This document shows, one piece after another, positions 8,286 to 16,739 of a stretch of 64,000 bases of DNA (positions within the stretch are counted from its first letter, which is position 1; the number at the start of each line of letters is the position of its first letter). The position numbers and the translations under genes were made by a program. This DNA is from Mycobacterium asiaticum (GTDB lineage: Bacteria > Actinomycetota > Actinomycetes > Mycobacteriales > Mycobacteriaceae). The stretch covers positions 44,939 to 108,938 of the forward strand of contig NZ_LZKQ01000100.1 of assembly GCF_001668675.1 (NCBI RefSeq). The letters are read 5' to 3'. Under the pieces are notes generated by a model. That model saw nothing but the letters and a program-made list of their open reading frames with translations. It did not search any database and was not told the DNA's origin.

Positions 8286-8894
8286 ATGCAACTGCTCCTG
8301 ATCCGGCATGCCTTGCCGCTGCGCAGCGATCATGGCGAGGGCTCCGATCCGGAACTGTCCGATACCGGCTTTCAGCAGGTCGCCCGGCTGCCTCGGGCGC
8401 TGGACCGGTTCCCCGTCTCGCGGCTGGTGAGCAGCCCGCAGCGGCGCGCCATCCAGACCGCCGAGCCGGTCGCGGCGGCTCGGGGGTTGTCCATCGAAAT
8501 CGACGATCGGCTCGCCGAATACGACCGCGACCAGCCGCACTACATACCGATCGAGCAGATCCGCAGCGAGTTCCCGCAGGAATGGGCACGCATGTCGCAA
8601 GGGCATCTGCCCAGCGCCGTGGACGAGGACGCGTTTCGCGCCCGGGTCCGCGCGGCAATCGACGACCTGGTCGCCGCGGCCGACCCGGACGAGACGATCG
8701 CGGCGTTCAGCCACGGCGGTGTGATCAACGTGGTGCTGCACGAAATCCTGGGCACCGCGCGGCTGTTGTCCTTCCCGATCGACTACGCCTCGGTGACCCG
8801 GCTGCTGTTCTCCCGGTCGGGTCAGGCGACGGTGGCGTCGGTCAACGGCACCGAACACGTCTGGGACCTGCTGCCCCGGAATCAACGGTCCTAG
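8286..8894 (+). CDS. Histidine phosphatase (phosphoglycerate mutase-like) family protein
   Basis: Phosphatase of the branch-1 histidine phosphatase fold, 202 aa. The N-terminal LLIRHALPL supplies the nucleophilic His in the RHG-type motif, here RHA. SSPQRRAIQTA gives the second phosphate-binding Arg, and FSHGGVINVV the C-terminal catalytic His. The Gly-to-Ala change in the RHG motif is common in mycobacterial members. It is cytoplasmic, with no signal. It is divergent from the kinase operon and 23 bp upstream of the FadE36-like gene, so probably co-transcribed with it. The substrate is unknown. Confidence 0.85.
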   Translation: MQLLLIRHALPLRSDHGEGSDPELSDTGFQQVARLPRALDRFPVSRLVSSPQRRAIQTAEPVAAARGLSIEIDDRLAEYDRDQPHYIPIEQIRSEFPQEWARMSQGHLPSAVDEDAFRARVRAAIDDLVAAADPDETIAAFSHGGVINVVLHEILGTARLLSFPIDYASVTRLLFSRSGQATVASVNGTEHVWDLLPRNQRS

Positions 8895-8917
8895 CTGGTC
8901 GGTGGTAAACAAGTTCG

Positions 8918-9967
8918 GTGACCTCGACTGACCGACTCAACGGGCTCGATCTGCCCGCGTTGGACCGGTACCTGCGTTCACTCGACATCGCGCGCGACGG
9001 GGAGCTGCGCGGCGAATTCATTTCCGGTGGCCGCTCCAATCTGACCTTCCGCGTGTACGACGACGCGACGAGCTGGCTGGTGCGGCGACCGCCGCTGCAT
9101 GGGTTGACGCCCTCCGCGCACGACATGAGCCGCGAGTACAAGGTCGTTGCCGCGCTGCAGAACACCCCGGTTCCGGTGGCGCGCACGGTCGCCCTGTGCG
9201 ATGACGAGTCGGTGCTGGGCGCGCCGTTCCAGATCGTCGAATTCGTCGACGGACAGGTGGTGCGCCGTCGTGCCCAGCTGGAGTCGCTGGGCCGGCGGGC
9301 GATCGACGGTTGTGTCGACGCGCTGATCCAAGTCCTTGTCGACCTGCACAACGTCGACCCCGACTCGGTCGGGCTGAGCGACTTCGGCAAACCGAGCGGC
9401 TATCTGGAACGTCAGGTGCGCCGCTGGGGATCGCAGTGGCAGCTGGTGCGGCTGCCCGACGACCGCCGCGACGATGACGTCGAGCGGTTGCACACCGCAC
9501 TGCAACAAAGCATTCCCCAACAGAGCCGCGTGTCGATCGTGCACGGCGACTACCGGATCGACAACACCATCCTGGACTCGCAGGACCCCACCCGGGTGCG
9601 CGCGGTGGTGGATTGGGAACTGTCCACCCTGGGCGACCCGATCAGCGACGCGGCCCTGATGTGCGTCTACCGGGACCCGGCGCTGGACCTGATCATCGAC
9701 ACGCAGGCGGCGTGGACCTCGCCGCTGCTTCCCACCGCCGACGAACTGGCCGACCGATACTCGCTGGTGTCCGGGCAGCCGCTCGGGCAGTGGGAGTTCT
9801 ACATGGCGCTGGCGTACTTCAAGCTCGCCATCATCGCGGCCGGGATCGACTTCCGCCGGCGGATGGCCGAGGAGGCCGACGGCAAGGCGGATTCGACGGA
9901 CGACGCGCCCGAGGTGGTGGCGCCGTTGATCTCCCGCGGCCTGGCCGAGATCGCCAGGCTGAACTAA
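8918..9967 (+). CDS. fadE36: FadE36-like phosphotransferase family protein
   Basis: 349-aa APH-type kinase, orthologous by position and sequence to Rv3761c. That gene is called fadE36 although it shows the phosphotransferase fold, not an acyl-CoA dehydrogenase fold. The loop region FISGGRSNLTFRV is near residue 35. The catalytic HGDYRIDNTIL and metal motif VVDWELSTLGDPISDA lie in the second half. It starts with GTG 23 bp after the phosphatase. It is the second such kinase within 2 kb (the other ends at 7177), each beside genes of acyl metabolism. It overlaps the convergent LapA-like gene by 4 bp. The substrate is unproven; hydroxyacyl-CoA is a reasonable guess. Confidence 0.85.
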   Translation: MTSTDRLNGLDLPALDRYLRSLDIARDGELRGEFISGGRSNLTFRVYDDATSWLVRRPPLHGLTPSAHDMSREYKVVAALQNTPVPVARTVALCDDESVLGAPFQIVEFVDGQVVRRRAQLESLGRRAIDGCVDALIQVLVDLHNVDPDSVGLSDFGKPSGYLERQVRRWGSQWQLVRLPDDRRDDDVERLHTALQQSIPQQSRVSIVHGDYRIDNTILDSQDPTRVRAVVDWELSTLGDPISDAALMCVYRDPALDLIIDTQAAWTSPLLPTADELADRYSLVSGQPLGQWEFYMALAYFKLAIIAAGIDFRRRMAEEADGKADSTDDAPEVVAPLISRGLAEIARLN

Positions 9968-10323
9968 CGCGGAACGGCGGACAAATTCTTCTTGGCCGCC
10001 CGGCGCAACTGAACGATCCGGGCGGTGCCGGCGGCGACGGTGATCAGCCCGCCGACGACGGCGGCCAGCAGAATCGCAACACCCAGTGGCAGCGTCCAGT
10101 GCCAGCCCAAGAACGTAAATGCCGTCGACGCCGTGTTCTGAGCGATGAAGATCAACAGCAGAATCAGAATCAGGAAACCTGCGATCAGCGCCGACCATAG
10201 GGCGCCCGCGCGGGTGAACTTCGAGGCCGGGTCGTTCGGCGCCGTGCGGGACCGCGGCCCGGGGCGGCGGGGCGGCGGTGGCGGTGGCTGATCCGCCGGG
10301 GGCGAGCCAGAGGGGGTGCTCAT
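9964..10323 (-). CDS. LapA-domain (DUF1049) membrane protein, Rv3760-like
   Basis: Small inner-membrane protein of 119 aa. A Pro-rich cytoplasmic N-terminus (about residues 1-35) leads into two hydrophobic helices: LWSALIAGFLILILLLIFIA, then LPLGVAILLAAVVGGLITVA. These are separated by a short FTFLGWHWTLP turn typical of LapA-domain proteins, and a basic tail ends the protein. The ATG at 10323 is taken because the frame before it lacks conserved features. It is divergent from proX by about 72 bp. Function is unknown; in other bacteria LapA-type proteins act in envelope assembly. Confidence 0.8.
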   Translation of the reverse strand: MSTPSGSPPADQPPPPPPRRPGPRSRTAPNDPASKFTRAGALWSALIAGFLILILLLIFIAQNTASTAFTFLGWHWTLPLGVAILLAAVVGGLITVAAGTARIVQLRRAAKKNLSAVPR

Positions 10324-10395
10324 GTCTCCATCTTTGTCCCCCGCCGCACGGATTGAAACCAACATTTGCATCTCGGTCGGGATAGTGTCGGCATC

Positions 10396-11316
10396 GTGAG
10401 GATGCTGCGGCGCGCGGCGCTCGCCGCGGTGGCGTGCCTGGTTGCGGCGTGCGGAAGTCCCGATCCGTTCGGGTCCGGCATGGGCGGCCCGAAATCCATC
10501 GTCGTCGGATCAGGCGACTTCCCCGAATCCGAGATCGTCGCGGAGATCTACGCACAAGCCTTGCAGGCCAACGGATTCGACGTCGGTCGTCGGATGGGTA
10601 TCGGCAGCCGCGAGACGTACATCCCGGCGCTGAAGGACCATTCCATCGACCTGGTGCCCGAATACATCGGCAACCTGCTGCTCTACTTCGAACCGAAGTC
10701 CAAAGTGACCGTCCTGGATGCCGTCGAATTGGAGCTCTACCGGCAGTTGCCCGGCGATCTGTCCATCCTCACCCCCTCGCCGGCATCGGACACCGACACG
10801 GTGACGGTCACCGGTGCGACCGCGACCCGGTGGAACCTCAAAACCATCGCCGACCTGGCGGCGCACTCGGCTGAAGTGCGTTTCGCCGCGCCGTCGGCGT
10901 TCGCCACGCGTCCCTCCGGGCTGCCCGGGTTGCGCCAGAAATACGGGCTGGCCATCGCGCCGGGCAATTTCGTCACCATCAACGACGGCGGTGGTGCGGT
11001 GACGGTGCGGGCGCTCGTCGAGGGAACGGCGACCGCGGCCAACATCTTCAGCACCTCACCGGCCGTGGTCCAGGAACACTTGGTGGTACTGGCCGACCCC
11101 GAGCACAACTTCTTAGCCGGCAATATCGTGCCCCTGGTGAACTCGCAGAAGAAGTCGGACCGGCTCAAGGACGTGCTGGATGCCGTGTCGGCCAAGCTGA
11201 CCACCGAAGGCATCGCCCAACTGAATGCGGCGGTATCCGGTAACGGAGGAGCAGATCCTGACCAAGTTGCCCGCAAATGGGTGCATGACAACGGTTTCGA
11301 TCACGCGATCGGGTAG
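10396..11316 (+). CDS. proX: Glycine betaine/osmoprotectant ABC transporter substrate-binding lipoprotein ProX
   Basis: Periplasmic-side, membrane-anchored binding protein of the ProU/OpuC class, 306 aa. It has a basic N-terminus, a hydrophobic segment and the lipobox LVAAC, then an OpuAC-type domain starting VVGSGDFPESEIVAEIYAQ. GTG 10396 is chosen for the compact lipoprotein signal; ATG two codons later is nearly equivalent. It is the first gene of proX-proV-proW-proZ, which together import compatible solutes. The gap to proV is 3 bp. Confidence 0.9.
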   Translation: MRMLRRAALAAVACLVAACGSPDPFGSGMGGPKSIVVGSGDFPESEIVAEIYAQALQANGFDVGRRMGIGSRETYIPALKDHSIDLVPEYIGNLLLYFEPKSKVTVLDAVELELYRQLPGDLSILTPSPASDTDTVTVTGATATRWNLKTIADLAAHSAEVRFAAPSAFATRPSGLPGLRQKYGLAIAPGNFVTINDGGGAVTVRALVEGTATAANIFSTSPAVVQEHLVVLADPEHNFLAGNIVPLVNSQKKSDRLKDVLDAVSAKLTTEGIAQLNAAVSGNGGADPDQVARKWVHDNGFDHAIG

Positions 11317-11319
11317 TCG

Positions 11320-12414
11320 TTGATCACCTTCGACAACGTCAGCAAGGTCTTCGGCAACGGCGCCACGGCCGTCGATCGATTGAGCATGCACGTCCCAGCC
11401 GGCGAACTGACGGTCTTCGTCGGTTCCTCCGGCTGCGGCAAGACCACCGCGCTGCGAATGATCAACCGGATGGTCGACCCGACGTCGGGCACCGTGACGG
11501 TCGACGGGGCGGACGTCTCGACGGTCAACCCGGTGCGGTTGCGGCGCGGGATCGGCTACGTCATCCAGAACGCCGGCTTGATGCCCCACCAACGGGTGAT
11601 CGACAACGTCGCGGCGGTGCCGGTGCTGCGGGGGCAGTCCCGGCGCGCCGCGCGTGCCGCCGCCCACGACGTGCTGGAGCGGGTCGGGCTGAAACCCGAA
11701 GTCGCGTCGCGCTATCCGGCGCAACTCTCCGGCGGCGAACAACAGCGCGTCGGTGTCGCGCGAGCTTTGGCGGCGGATCCGCCGATACTGCTGATGGACG
11801 AGCCGTTCTCTGCCGTCGACCCCGTGGTCCGGCACACCCTGCAGAACGAAATCCTGCGTCTGCAAAGCGAATTGCACAAGACGGTGGTGTTCGTGACCCA
11901 CGACATCGACGAGGCGCTGCGGCTCGCCGACCGGGTTGCGGTGTTCGGCGCCGGCGGTGTGTTGCAGCAGTACGACGAACCCGCACGGTTGCTCGCGCGC
12001 CCCGCGAACGACTTCGTGGCGAGGTTCATCGGACTCGGCCGCGGCTACCGGTGGCTGCAACTGCTCGACGCGGCCGGGCTGCCCCTGCATGATATCGATC
12101 GGGTATCCACCAACGACCTTGCCAGCACTCAACTTTCGGATGGTTGGATGCTGGTGGTCGACGGCGGCGGTGAGCCGATGGGCTGGATCGACGACGACGG
12201 GCTGCGGCGGCACCGGGCCGGTGAGCCGCTCACCGAGACCCTCATGCCGGTCGGTTCGGTGTTCCATGTCGACGGCAACCTCAGCCAGGCGCTGGACGCG
12301 GCGCTGGCGTCGCCGTCATCGATGGGCGTGGCCGTGGATAGCGGGCACAAGGTCGTCGGCGGCATCCTGGCCACCGACGTGCTGGCTGCCGCGGAAACCC
12401 GGCGGCGGACCTGA
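11320..12414 (+). CDS. proV: Osmoprotectant ABC transporter ATP-binding protein ProV
   Basis: Cytoplasmic ATPase driving the ProWZ permeases, 364 aa. It shows Walker A GSSGCGKTT (about residues 39-47), signature LSGGEQQRVGVARA, Walker B ILLMDEP and the H-loop VFVTHDIDE. The C-terminal 110 residues are the CBS-like regulatory region seen in ProV/OpuCA, which senses ionic strength in characterised relatives. The start is a TTG three bases after the proX stop with no strong ribosome site, suggesting translational coupling. The stop overlaps the proW start by one base. Confidence 0.93.
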   Translation: MITFDNVSKVFGNGATAVDRLSMHVPAGELTVFVGSSGCGKTTALRMINRMVDPTSGTVTVDGADVSTVNPVRLRRGIGYVIQNAGLMPHQRVIDNVAAVPVLRGQSRRAARAAAHDVLERVGLKPEVASRYPAQLSGGEQQRVGVARALAADPPILLMDEPFSAVDPVVRHTLQNEILRLQSELHKTVVFVTHDIDEALRLADRVAVFGAGGVLQQYDEPARLLARPANDFVARFIGLGRGYRWLQLLDAAGLPLHDIDRVSTNDLASTQLSDGWMLVVDGGGEPMGWIDDDGLRRHRAGEPLTETLMPVGSVFHVDGNLSQALDAALASPSSMGVAVDSGHKVVGGILATDVLAAAETRRRT

Positions 12415-13091
12415 TGCACTATCTGCTGAACCACCTGGGCACCGCGTGGGCGCTGACCGTCGTCCACCTGCGGCTGTCGCTGGTGCCGGTCGTTGCCGGA
12501 CTGGCGATCGCGCTGCCCCTCGGACTCGCGGTGCAGCACGCCCCGCTGTGGCGGCGATTGACCACGGCTACCGCCAGCGTGGTTTTCACCATCCCGTCGC
12601 TGGCGCTGTTTGTGGTACTGCCGCTGATCCTGGGCACCAGGATCCTCGACGAGGCCAACGTCATGGTCGCGCTGACGGCCTACACCGCCGCCCTGATGGT
12701 GCGCGCGGTGCTCGAGGCGCTGGACGCGGTCCCGGCCCATGTCCGCGAGGCGGCCATTGCGATCGGCTATGCGCCCGCCGTGCGCATGCTGAAAGTTGAA
12801 CTGCCGCTGTCTATTCCGGTGTTGATAGCGGGGTTGCGGGTGGTGGTGGTGACCAACATCGCGATGGTCTCGGTGGGATCGGTGATCGGCATCGGTGGTC
12901 TGGGCACCTGGTTCACCGCGGGATTCCAAACCAACAAGAGCGATCAGATCCTGGCCGGCATCATCGCCATGTTCGCCCTGGCGGTCGTGATCGACACCCT
13001 GCTCAGCCTCCTCGGCCGGCTGGTCACGCCGTGGGAGCGCGCGTCTGACCGGCGCCGGTTGCGGTCCCCGCTCGTGGGGGGTGCCCGATGA
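12414..13091 (+). CDS. proW: Osmoprotectant ABC transporter permease ProW
   Basis: Integral membrane permease of 225 aa with about five to six helices. The cytoplasmic EAA-type loop EALDAVPAHVREAAIAIGYAP contacts ProV. The ATG overlaps the proV stop (TGATG) and the end overlaps proZ by four bases (ATGA), so the three transporter genes are tightly coupled. Together with ProZ it forms the heterodimeric channel for betaine-type solutes. Confidence 0.92.
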   Translation: MHYLLNHLGTAWALTVVHLRLSLVPVVAGLAIALPLGLAVQHAPLWRRLTTATASVVFTIPSLALFVVLPLILGTRILDEANVMVALTAYTAALMVRAVLEALDAVPAHVREAAIAIGYAPAVRMLKVELPLSIPVLIAGLRVVVVTNIAMVSVGSVIGIGGLGTWFTAGFQTNKSDQILAGIIAMFALAVVIDTLLSLLGRLVTPWERASDRRRLRSPLVGGAR

Positions 13092-13834
13092 ACTTCGTCG
13101 CGCAGGCGTTGTCGTTCCTGACGACCGCCGACAACTGGACGGGGCCCGCCGGCTTGGCGGCCCGGATCTGTGAGCACCTGGAGTACACCGTCCTGGCGGT
13201 GGGCGCCTCGGCCGTCATCGCCATCCCGGTCGGGCTCATCATCGGTCACACCGGACGCGGTCAGCTGGTGGTGGTCGGCGCGGTGAATGGGCTGCGAGCG
13301 CTGCCGACCTTGGGAGTACTGCTGCTCGGCGTCCTGCTGTATGGGCTGGGGCTGGGCCCGCCGATCGTGGCGCTGATGTTGCTCGGCATTCCGTCGTTGT
13401 TGGCGGGCACGTATGCGGGTATCGCCAGCGTGGACCGCCTGGTGGTGGACGCCGCGCGGGCGATGGGGATGACCGAGGCTCAGGTGTTGCTGCGCGTTGA
13501 GGCGCCCAATGCGCTGCCACTGATCCTGGGTGGCCTGCGGAACGCGACGTTGCAGGTGGTCGCCACCGCGACAGTGGCCGCGTACGCCAGCCTGGGCGGA
13601 TTGGGCCGTTATCTGATCGACGGGATCAAGGAACGGCAGTTCGCCATAGCCCTGGTCGGGGCGGTGCTGGTGGCCGCGCTGGCCCTGATTCTGGACGGCC
13701 TGCTGGCCTTGGCGGTGTGGGCTGCGGCGCCCGGTAGCGGCCGGTTGAGGCGGGTGGTCCGGCCGCGTGATCACGTACCCAAGATCACAGTTGCCGACAA
13801 AGTCACCACGGCCGACGCGCACGTCCTACGGTAG
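13088..13834 (+). CDS. proZ: Osmoprotectant ABC transporter permease ProZ
   Basis: Second permease of the importer, 248 aa. It has multiple membrane helices, including LVVVGAVNGLRALPTLGVLL, and the EAA loop VDAARAMGMTEAQVLLRVE. It starts inside the proW stop (ATGA) and is followed after 4 bp by the Rv3755c-like gene, whose start lies immediately behind the proZ stop. It is homologous to ProW, and the two probably form a heterodimer. No terminator is evident after it. Confidence 0.92.
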   Translation: MNFVAQALSFLTTADNWTGPAGLAARICEHLEYTVLAVGASAVIAIPVGLIIGHTGRGQLVVVGAVNGLRALPTLGVLLLGVLLYGLGLGPPIVALMLLGIPSLLAGTYAGIASVDRLVVDAARAMGMTEAQVLLRVEAPNALPLILGGLRNATLQVVATATVAAYASLGGLGRYLIDGIKERQFAIALVGAVLVAALALILDGLLALAVWAAAPGSGRLRRVVRPRDHVPKITVADKVTTADAHVLR

Positions 13835-13838
13835 GAGT

Positions 13839-14438
13839 GTGAACGCAGCCCCTTCTGACCCAACACAGCGTGTCCAGCCCGCGATGTTCACCTGGCGCGC
13901 CCAGGATTGCTCGCGCATGGAATCGGTGCGAGTTCAGTTGTCCGGCAAGCGAATCAAGGCCAACGGGCGAATCGTAGCCGCGGCCACCCCGACCAGCCCG
14001 GCCTTCGGTGCCTTCTACGAATTGCAGACCGACGAGTCCGGTGCAACCAAGCGGTTCGGGCTGACCGTCACGCTGGCGGAGCGCGAGCGCCAGCTCGCCA
14101 TCGCTCGCGACGAAGAGAACATGTGGTTGATCACCGACCACCAGGGCGAGAGACGCGCGGGGTACAACGGCGCTCTGGACGTTGACCTGGTGTTCAGCCC
14201 GTTCTTCAATGCGCTGCCGATCCGGCGGCTCGGCATCCACGAGCGGGCGGAGACGCTCACGCTGCCGATGGTCTATGTGAACGTGCCCTCAATGTCCGTC
14301 GAGGCGGAGACGGTGAGTTACGCCAGCGAAGGCCGCTTGGACGGGATCAAGCTGCGTTCGCCGGTGGCCGACACCACGGTGACCGTCGACCGGGACGGGT
14401 TCATTGTTGAATATCCAGGGTTGGCAGAGCGGATCTGA
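13839..14438 (+). CDS. Putative glycolipid-binding domain protein, Rv3755c-like
   Basis: 199-aa cytoplasmic protein of a conserved actinobacterial family annotated as putative glycolipid-binding (DUF1089). It has many beta strands and few hydrophobic stretches. The conserved core is [16 protein letters not shown] near the N-terminus, with [24 protein letters not shown] in the second half. GTG 13839 lies 4 bp after the proZ stop, and GGAG at 13834-13837 is close, so coupling to proZ is likely; ATG 13884 is an alternative start. The 3' end overlaps the convergent tyrA by 38 bp. Function is not established. Confidence 0.8.
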   Translation: MNAAPSDPTQRVQPAMFTWRAQDCSRMESVRVQLSGKRIKANGRIVAAATPTSPAFGAFYELQTDESGATKRFGLTVTLAERERQLAIARDEENMWLITDHQGERRAGYNGALDVDLVFSPFFNALPIRRLGIHERAETLTLPMVYVNVPSMSVEAETVSYASEGRLDGIKLRSPVADTTVTVDRDGFIVEYPGLAERI

Positions 14439-15369
14439 TCACTCCACCGGCGCGGCCCGCGGCGGCCAGCTGCTGGCGCCAGCTGTCGGCGCCGATGGTG
14501 ACGGTGACGATGTCCGACCGCGGAAAACTCTCGTAGCGGGTGCGGGCCGCGTGGCCCTCGTCGACCAGGTCGGCCACCGAACAGTTGCTGGCCAATGAGT
14601 CGCGCGCGCGGCTGAGCAGCTCGATGATCCGGCTGGTGGCCGGCACCAACTGGCCGGTATTGGCCTCGCACATCGCGCGCACCAGGTCCGGTGCCGTCCC
14701 CGCGACCCTGGTGGCGTCCCGGAACGAGCCGGCCGCCAGGGCAAACGCCAGCGGAACCTCGGCCGCCGTGATGGCCAGCGCCTCGGCGAGCAGGTGCGGC
14801 AGGTGCGAGATGGCGGCGGCGGCCGCGTCGTGCTCGTCGGATCGGGCAGGCACCACCACCGCGCCGCAGTCCAGCGCCAACGTCATCACCATTGACCAGA
14901 CCGTGGGGTCGACGTGGTCGTCGACGCTGACCACCCAGGGCGCCCGGTTGAACAATCCGCCGTGCCCGGCCCGCCAGCCCGAGTGCGCGGTGCCGGTCAT
15001 CGGGTGCCCGCCGACGAAGCGCTCCAGCAGCCCGGCGGCGGCGACCTCGTCGAGCACCGCGGTCTTCACGCTGGTCACGTCGGTCAGCGGACAGTGCGGC
15101 GCCAACTCGCGGATGTGGGCCAGCATGCTCGGCAGGGCCGGCATCGGCACGGCCAGCACGATCAGCGCGTCGGTTTCGGCGGCCCGGGTCAGCGTCGCGT
15201 TGAGGTCGGTGGTGGCGTCGTACCCGTCCGAACGCGCGCCCTGGGCGCCCTCCACCGAGCGGTTGTAGCCGAATACCTCACGGCCGGATGCGGAAGCGGC
15301 CCGCAGGATCGACCCACCGATCAACCCCAGTCCGAGCACGCATACAGGTGTTTTCACCTCAGTCCTCAC
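14401..15369 (-). CDS. tyrA: Prephenate dehydrogenase TyrA
   Basis: Converts prephenate to 4-hydroxyphenylpyruvate with NAD+ in tyrosine synthesis. The product is about 322 aa, with an N-terminal Rossmann motif [10 protein letters not shown] and the family segments [12 protein letters not shown] and FNRAPWVVS, which line the prephenate site. The helical dimerisation domain fills the C-terminal half. Three GTG codons (15372, 15369, 15357) could start it; the one at 15357 leaves the shortest N-terminus before the Rossmann fold. A longer frame reaching 15489 is unlikely. It is convergent with the Rv3755c-like gene and divergent from the Rv3753c-like gene, as in M. tuberculosis. Confidence 0.92.
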   Translation of the reverse strand: MRTEVKTPVCVLGLGLIGGSILRAASASGREVFGYNRSVEGAQGARSDGYDATTDLNATLTRAAETDALIVLAVPMPALPSMLAHIRELAPHCPLTDVTSVKTAVLDEVAAAGLLERFVGGHPMTGTAHSGWRAGHGGLFNRAPWVVSVDDHVDPTVWSMVMTLALDCGAVVVPARSDEHDAAAAAISHLPHLLAEALAITAAEVPLAFALAAGSFRDATRVAGTAPDLVRAMCEANTGQLVPATSRIIELLSRARDSLASNCSVADLVDEGHAARTRYESFPRSDIVTVTIGADSWRQQLAAAGRAGGVIRSALPTLDIQQ

Positions 15370-15464
15370 CACTTGTTCAAGGTTGGCACAGCTCAGCCGG
15401 GCGCAGGCTGCGCGTCCCGGCTTCATCTGGCCAGAGGCCAGGTCAGGGACTAGCGTATGCGGCC

Positions 15465-15989
15465 ATGGGAGTACAACGGGCCTCGGCAACGCAGGGCCCG
15501 TCCGCGGACACCCCGGACGGCTTCGGCATCGCCGTCGTGCGTGAAGAGGGCCGCTGGCGCTGCGCGCCGCTCGGCCCCAAGGCTCTTACCAGTTTGTCGG
15601 CCGCGGAGACCGAGCTGCGGGAGCTGCGCAGCGCCGGGGCGGTCTTTGGGCTCCTGGACGTGGACGACGAGTTTTTCGTCATCGTGCGCCCAGCGCCCTC
15701 CGGGACCCGGTTGCTGTTGTCGGATGCCACCGCCGCGCTGGATTACGACATCGCGGCCGAAGTGCTGGACAGCCTGGACGCCGACATCGACCCCGAAGAC
15801 CTCGAGGACGCCGACCCGTTCGAGGAGGGTGACCTGGGGTTGCTCTCCGACATCGGGCTGCCCGAGGCGGTGCTGGGGGTGATTCTGGACGAGACGGACC
15901 TGTACGCCGACGAGCAACTCGGCCGGATCGCGCGGGAGATGGGTTTCGCCGAACAGTTGTCGGCGGTGATCGACCGTCTCGGTCGGTGA
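15465..15989 (+). CDS. tRNA adenosine deaminase-associated protein, Rv3753c-like
   Basis: 174-aa acidic actinobacterial protein always found next to tadA and often named tRNA adenosine deaminase-associated protein. A central acidic stretch ([21 protein letters not shown]) separates an N-terminal beta region from a C-terminal helical end. ATG 15465 gives an N-terminus that matches the family better than the longer upstream frame. Its stop TGA lies inside the first copy of the 57-bp repeat that precedes tadA. Biochemical function is unknown. Confidence 0.85.
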   Translation: MGVQRASATQGPSADTPDGFGIAVVREEGRWRCAPLGPKALTSLSAAETELRELRSAGAVFGLLDVDDEFFVIVRPAPSGTRLLLSDATAALDYDIAAEVLDSLDADIDPEDLEDADPFEEGDLGLLSDIGLPEAVLGVILDETDLYADEQLGRIAREMGFAEQLSAVIDRLGR

Positions 15990-16103
15990 TCGCAAGCGCG
16001 GCGCAGCCGGGCGCAGCGGGTCGCCGCCCTCGGTCCGGGTCGGTGATCGCAAGCGCGGACGAGCCCGGCGCAGCGGATCGCCGCCATCAGCAGGGGTCGG
16101 TGA
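15981..16103 (+). repeat. 57-bp tandem repeat spanning a stop codon and a start codon (MIRU-like)
   Basis: Two imperfect 57-bp units (15981-16037 and 16038-16094) each begin GGTCGGTGATCGCAAGCGCG, and a partial third starts GGTCGGTGA at 16095. The first unit supplies the Gly-Arg-stop of the Rv3753c-like gene (GGT CGG TGA). The third supplies the GTG start of tadA. Each unit also offers an in-frame GTG (15986, 16043, 16100) to tadA, because 57 is a multiple of three. Placement across the stop/start junction of an operon recalls mycobacterial interspersed repetitive units. Confidence 0.85.
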
Positions 16104-16561
16104 GGGTCTCTGACGAGCAGCTGATCCGCGCCGCGCTGGCAGTCGCCGGGACCGCCGGACCGCGGGACGTGCCGATCGGCGCGGTGGTCGTGAGCGCCGA
16201 CGGGACCGAGCTGGCCAGGGCGGTGAATGCTCGCGAAGCGCTCGGCGATCCCACCGCCCATGCCGAGATCCTGGCGTTGCGGGCCGCGGCCGCTGTCCTC
16301 GGCGACGGCTGGCGCCTGGAGGGCGCGACGCTGGCGGTCACCGTCGAGCCGTGCACCATGTGTGCCGGTGCCTTGGTGCTGGCGCGGGTGGCTCGGGTGG
16401 TGTTCGGTGCGTGGGAGCCGAAGACCGGCGCAGTCGGGTCACTGTGGGATGTGGTGCGTGATCGCCGGCTGAATCATCGCCCTGAGGTGCGGGGCGGAGT
16501 GCTCGCCGAAGAGTGCGCCGCGCCGCTCGAGCAGTTCTTCGCCCGGCAGCGATTGGGGTGA
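16100..16561 (+). CDS. tadA: tRNA-specific adenosine deaminase TadA
   Basis: Zn-dependent deaminase that converts A34 to inosine in tRNA-Arg(ACG). 153 aa with the catalytic motif HAEILAL and the zinc pair EPCTMCAGAL. GTG 16100 is preferred because the encoded N-terminus VRVSDEQLIRAAL aligns with the start of the deaminase domain. The GTGs at 15986 and 16043 lie in the repeats and would add only low-complexity residues. It follows the associated-protein gene in one operon and precedes tRNA-Ser(CGA). Confidence 0.92.
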   Translation: MRVSDEQLIRAALAVAGTAGPRDVPIGAVVVSADGTELARAVNAREALGDPTAHAEILALRAAAAVLGDGWRLEGATLAVTVEPCTMCAGALVLARVARVVFGAWEPKTGAVGSLWDVVRDRRLNHRPEVRGGVLAEECAAPLEQFFARQRLG

Positions 16562-16590
16562 GCGGCGGTCGATTCGGTAAGCTGCCTGGC

Positions 16591-16680
16591 GGTGGCGTGT
16601 CCGAGCGGCCTAAGGAGCACGCCTCGAAAGCGTGTGACGGCTAAAACCGTCCGAGGGTTCAAATCCCTCCGCCACCGCCA
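16591..16680 (+). tRNA. tRNA-Ser(CGA)
   Basis: 90-nt class II tRNA with CCA encoded at 16678-16680. The acceptor arm GGTGGCG pairs with CGCCACC. The anticodon loop CTCGAAA, between CACGC and GCGTG, gives anticodon CGA at 16625-16627, reading UCG. The long variable arm (GACGG/CCGTC) is typical of serine tRNAs, and the T-loop is GGTTCAAATCC. In M. tuberculosis the corresponding tRNA-Ser is flanked by integrase and excisionase remnants (Rv3750c-Rv3751), marking it as an integration site. Confidence 0.96.
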
Positions 16681-16702
16681 AATGTCTCAGGACATCGGAA
16701 TA

Positions 16703-16733
16703 GCCCGAACCCTCCTTTAGGGTCCGGGCTTTT
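16703..16733 (+). terminator. Rho-independent terminator after tRNA-Ser
   Basis: GCCCGAACCCT (16703-16713) pairs with AGGGTCCGGGC (16719-16729) with one mismatch and a 5-nt loop, and is followed by TTTT at 16730-16733. It lies 23 bp past the tRNA CCA and ends just before the convergent DUF4236 gene. Confidence 0.85.
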
Positions 16734-16739
16734 CGCGTA

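Noticed and set aside
11113..12267. 384-codon minus-strand open frame
   Set aside because: It is opposite proX/proV, which have intact ABC transporter motifs.
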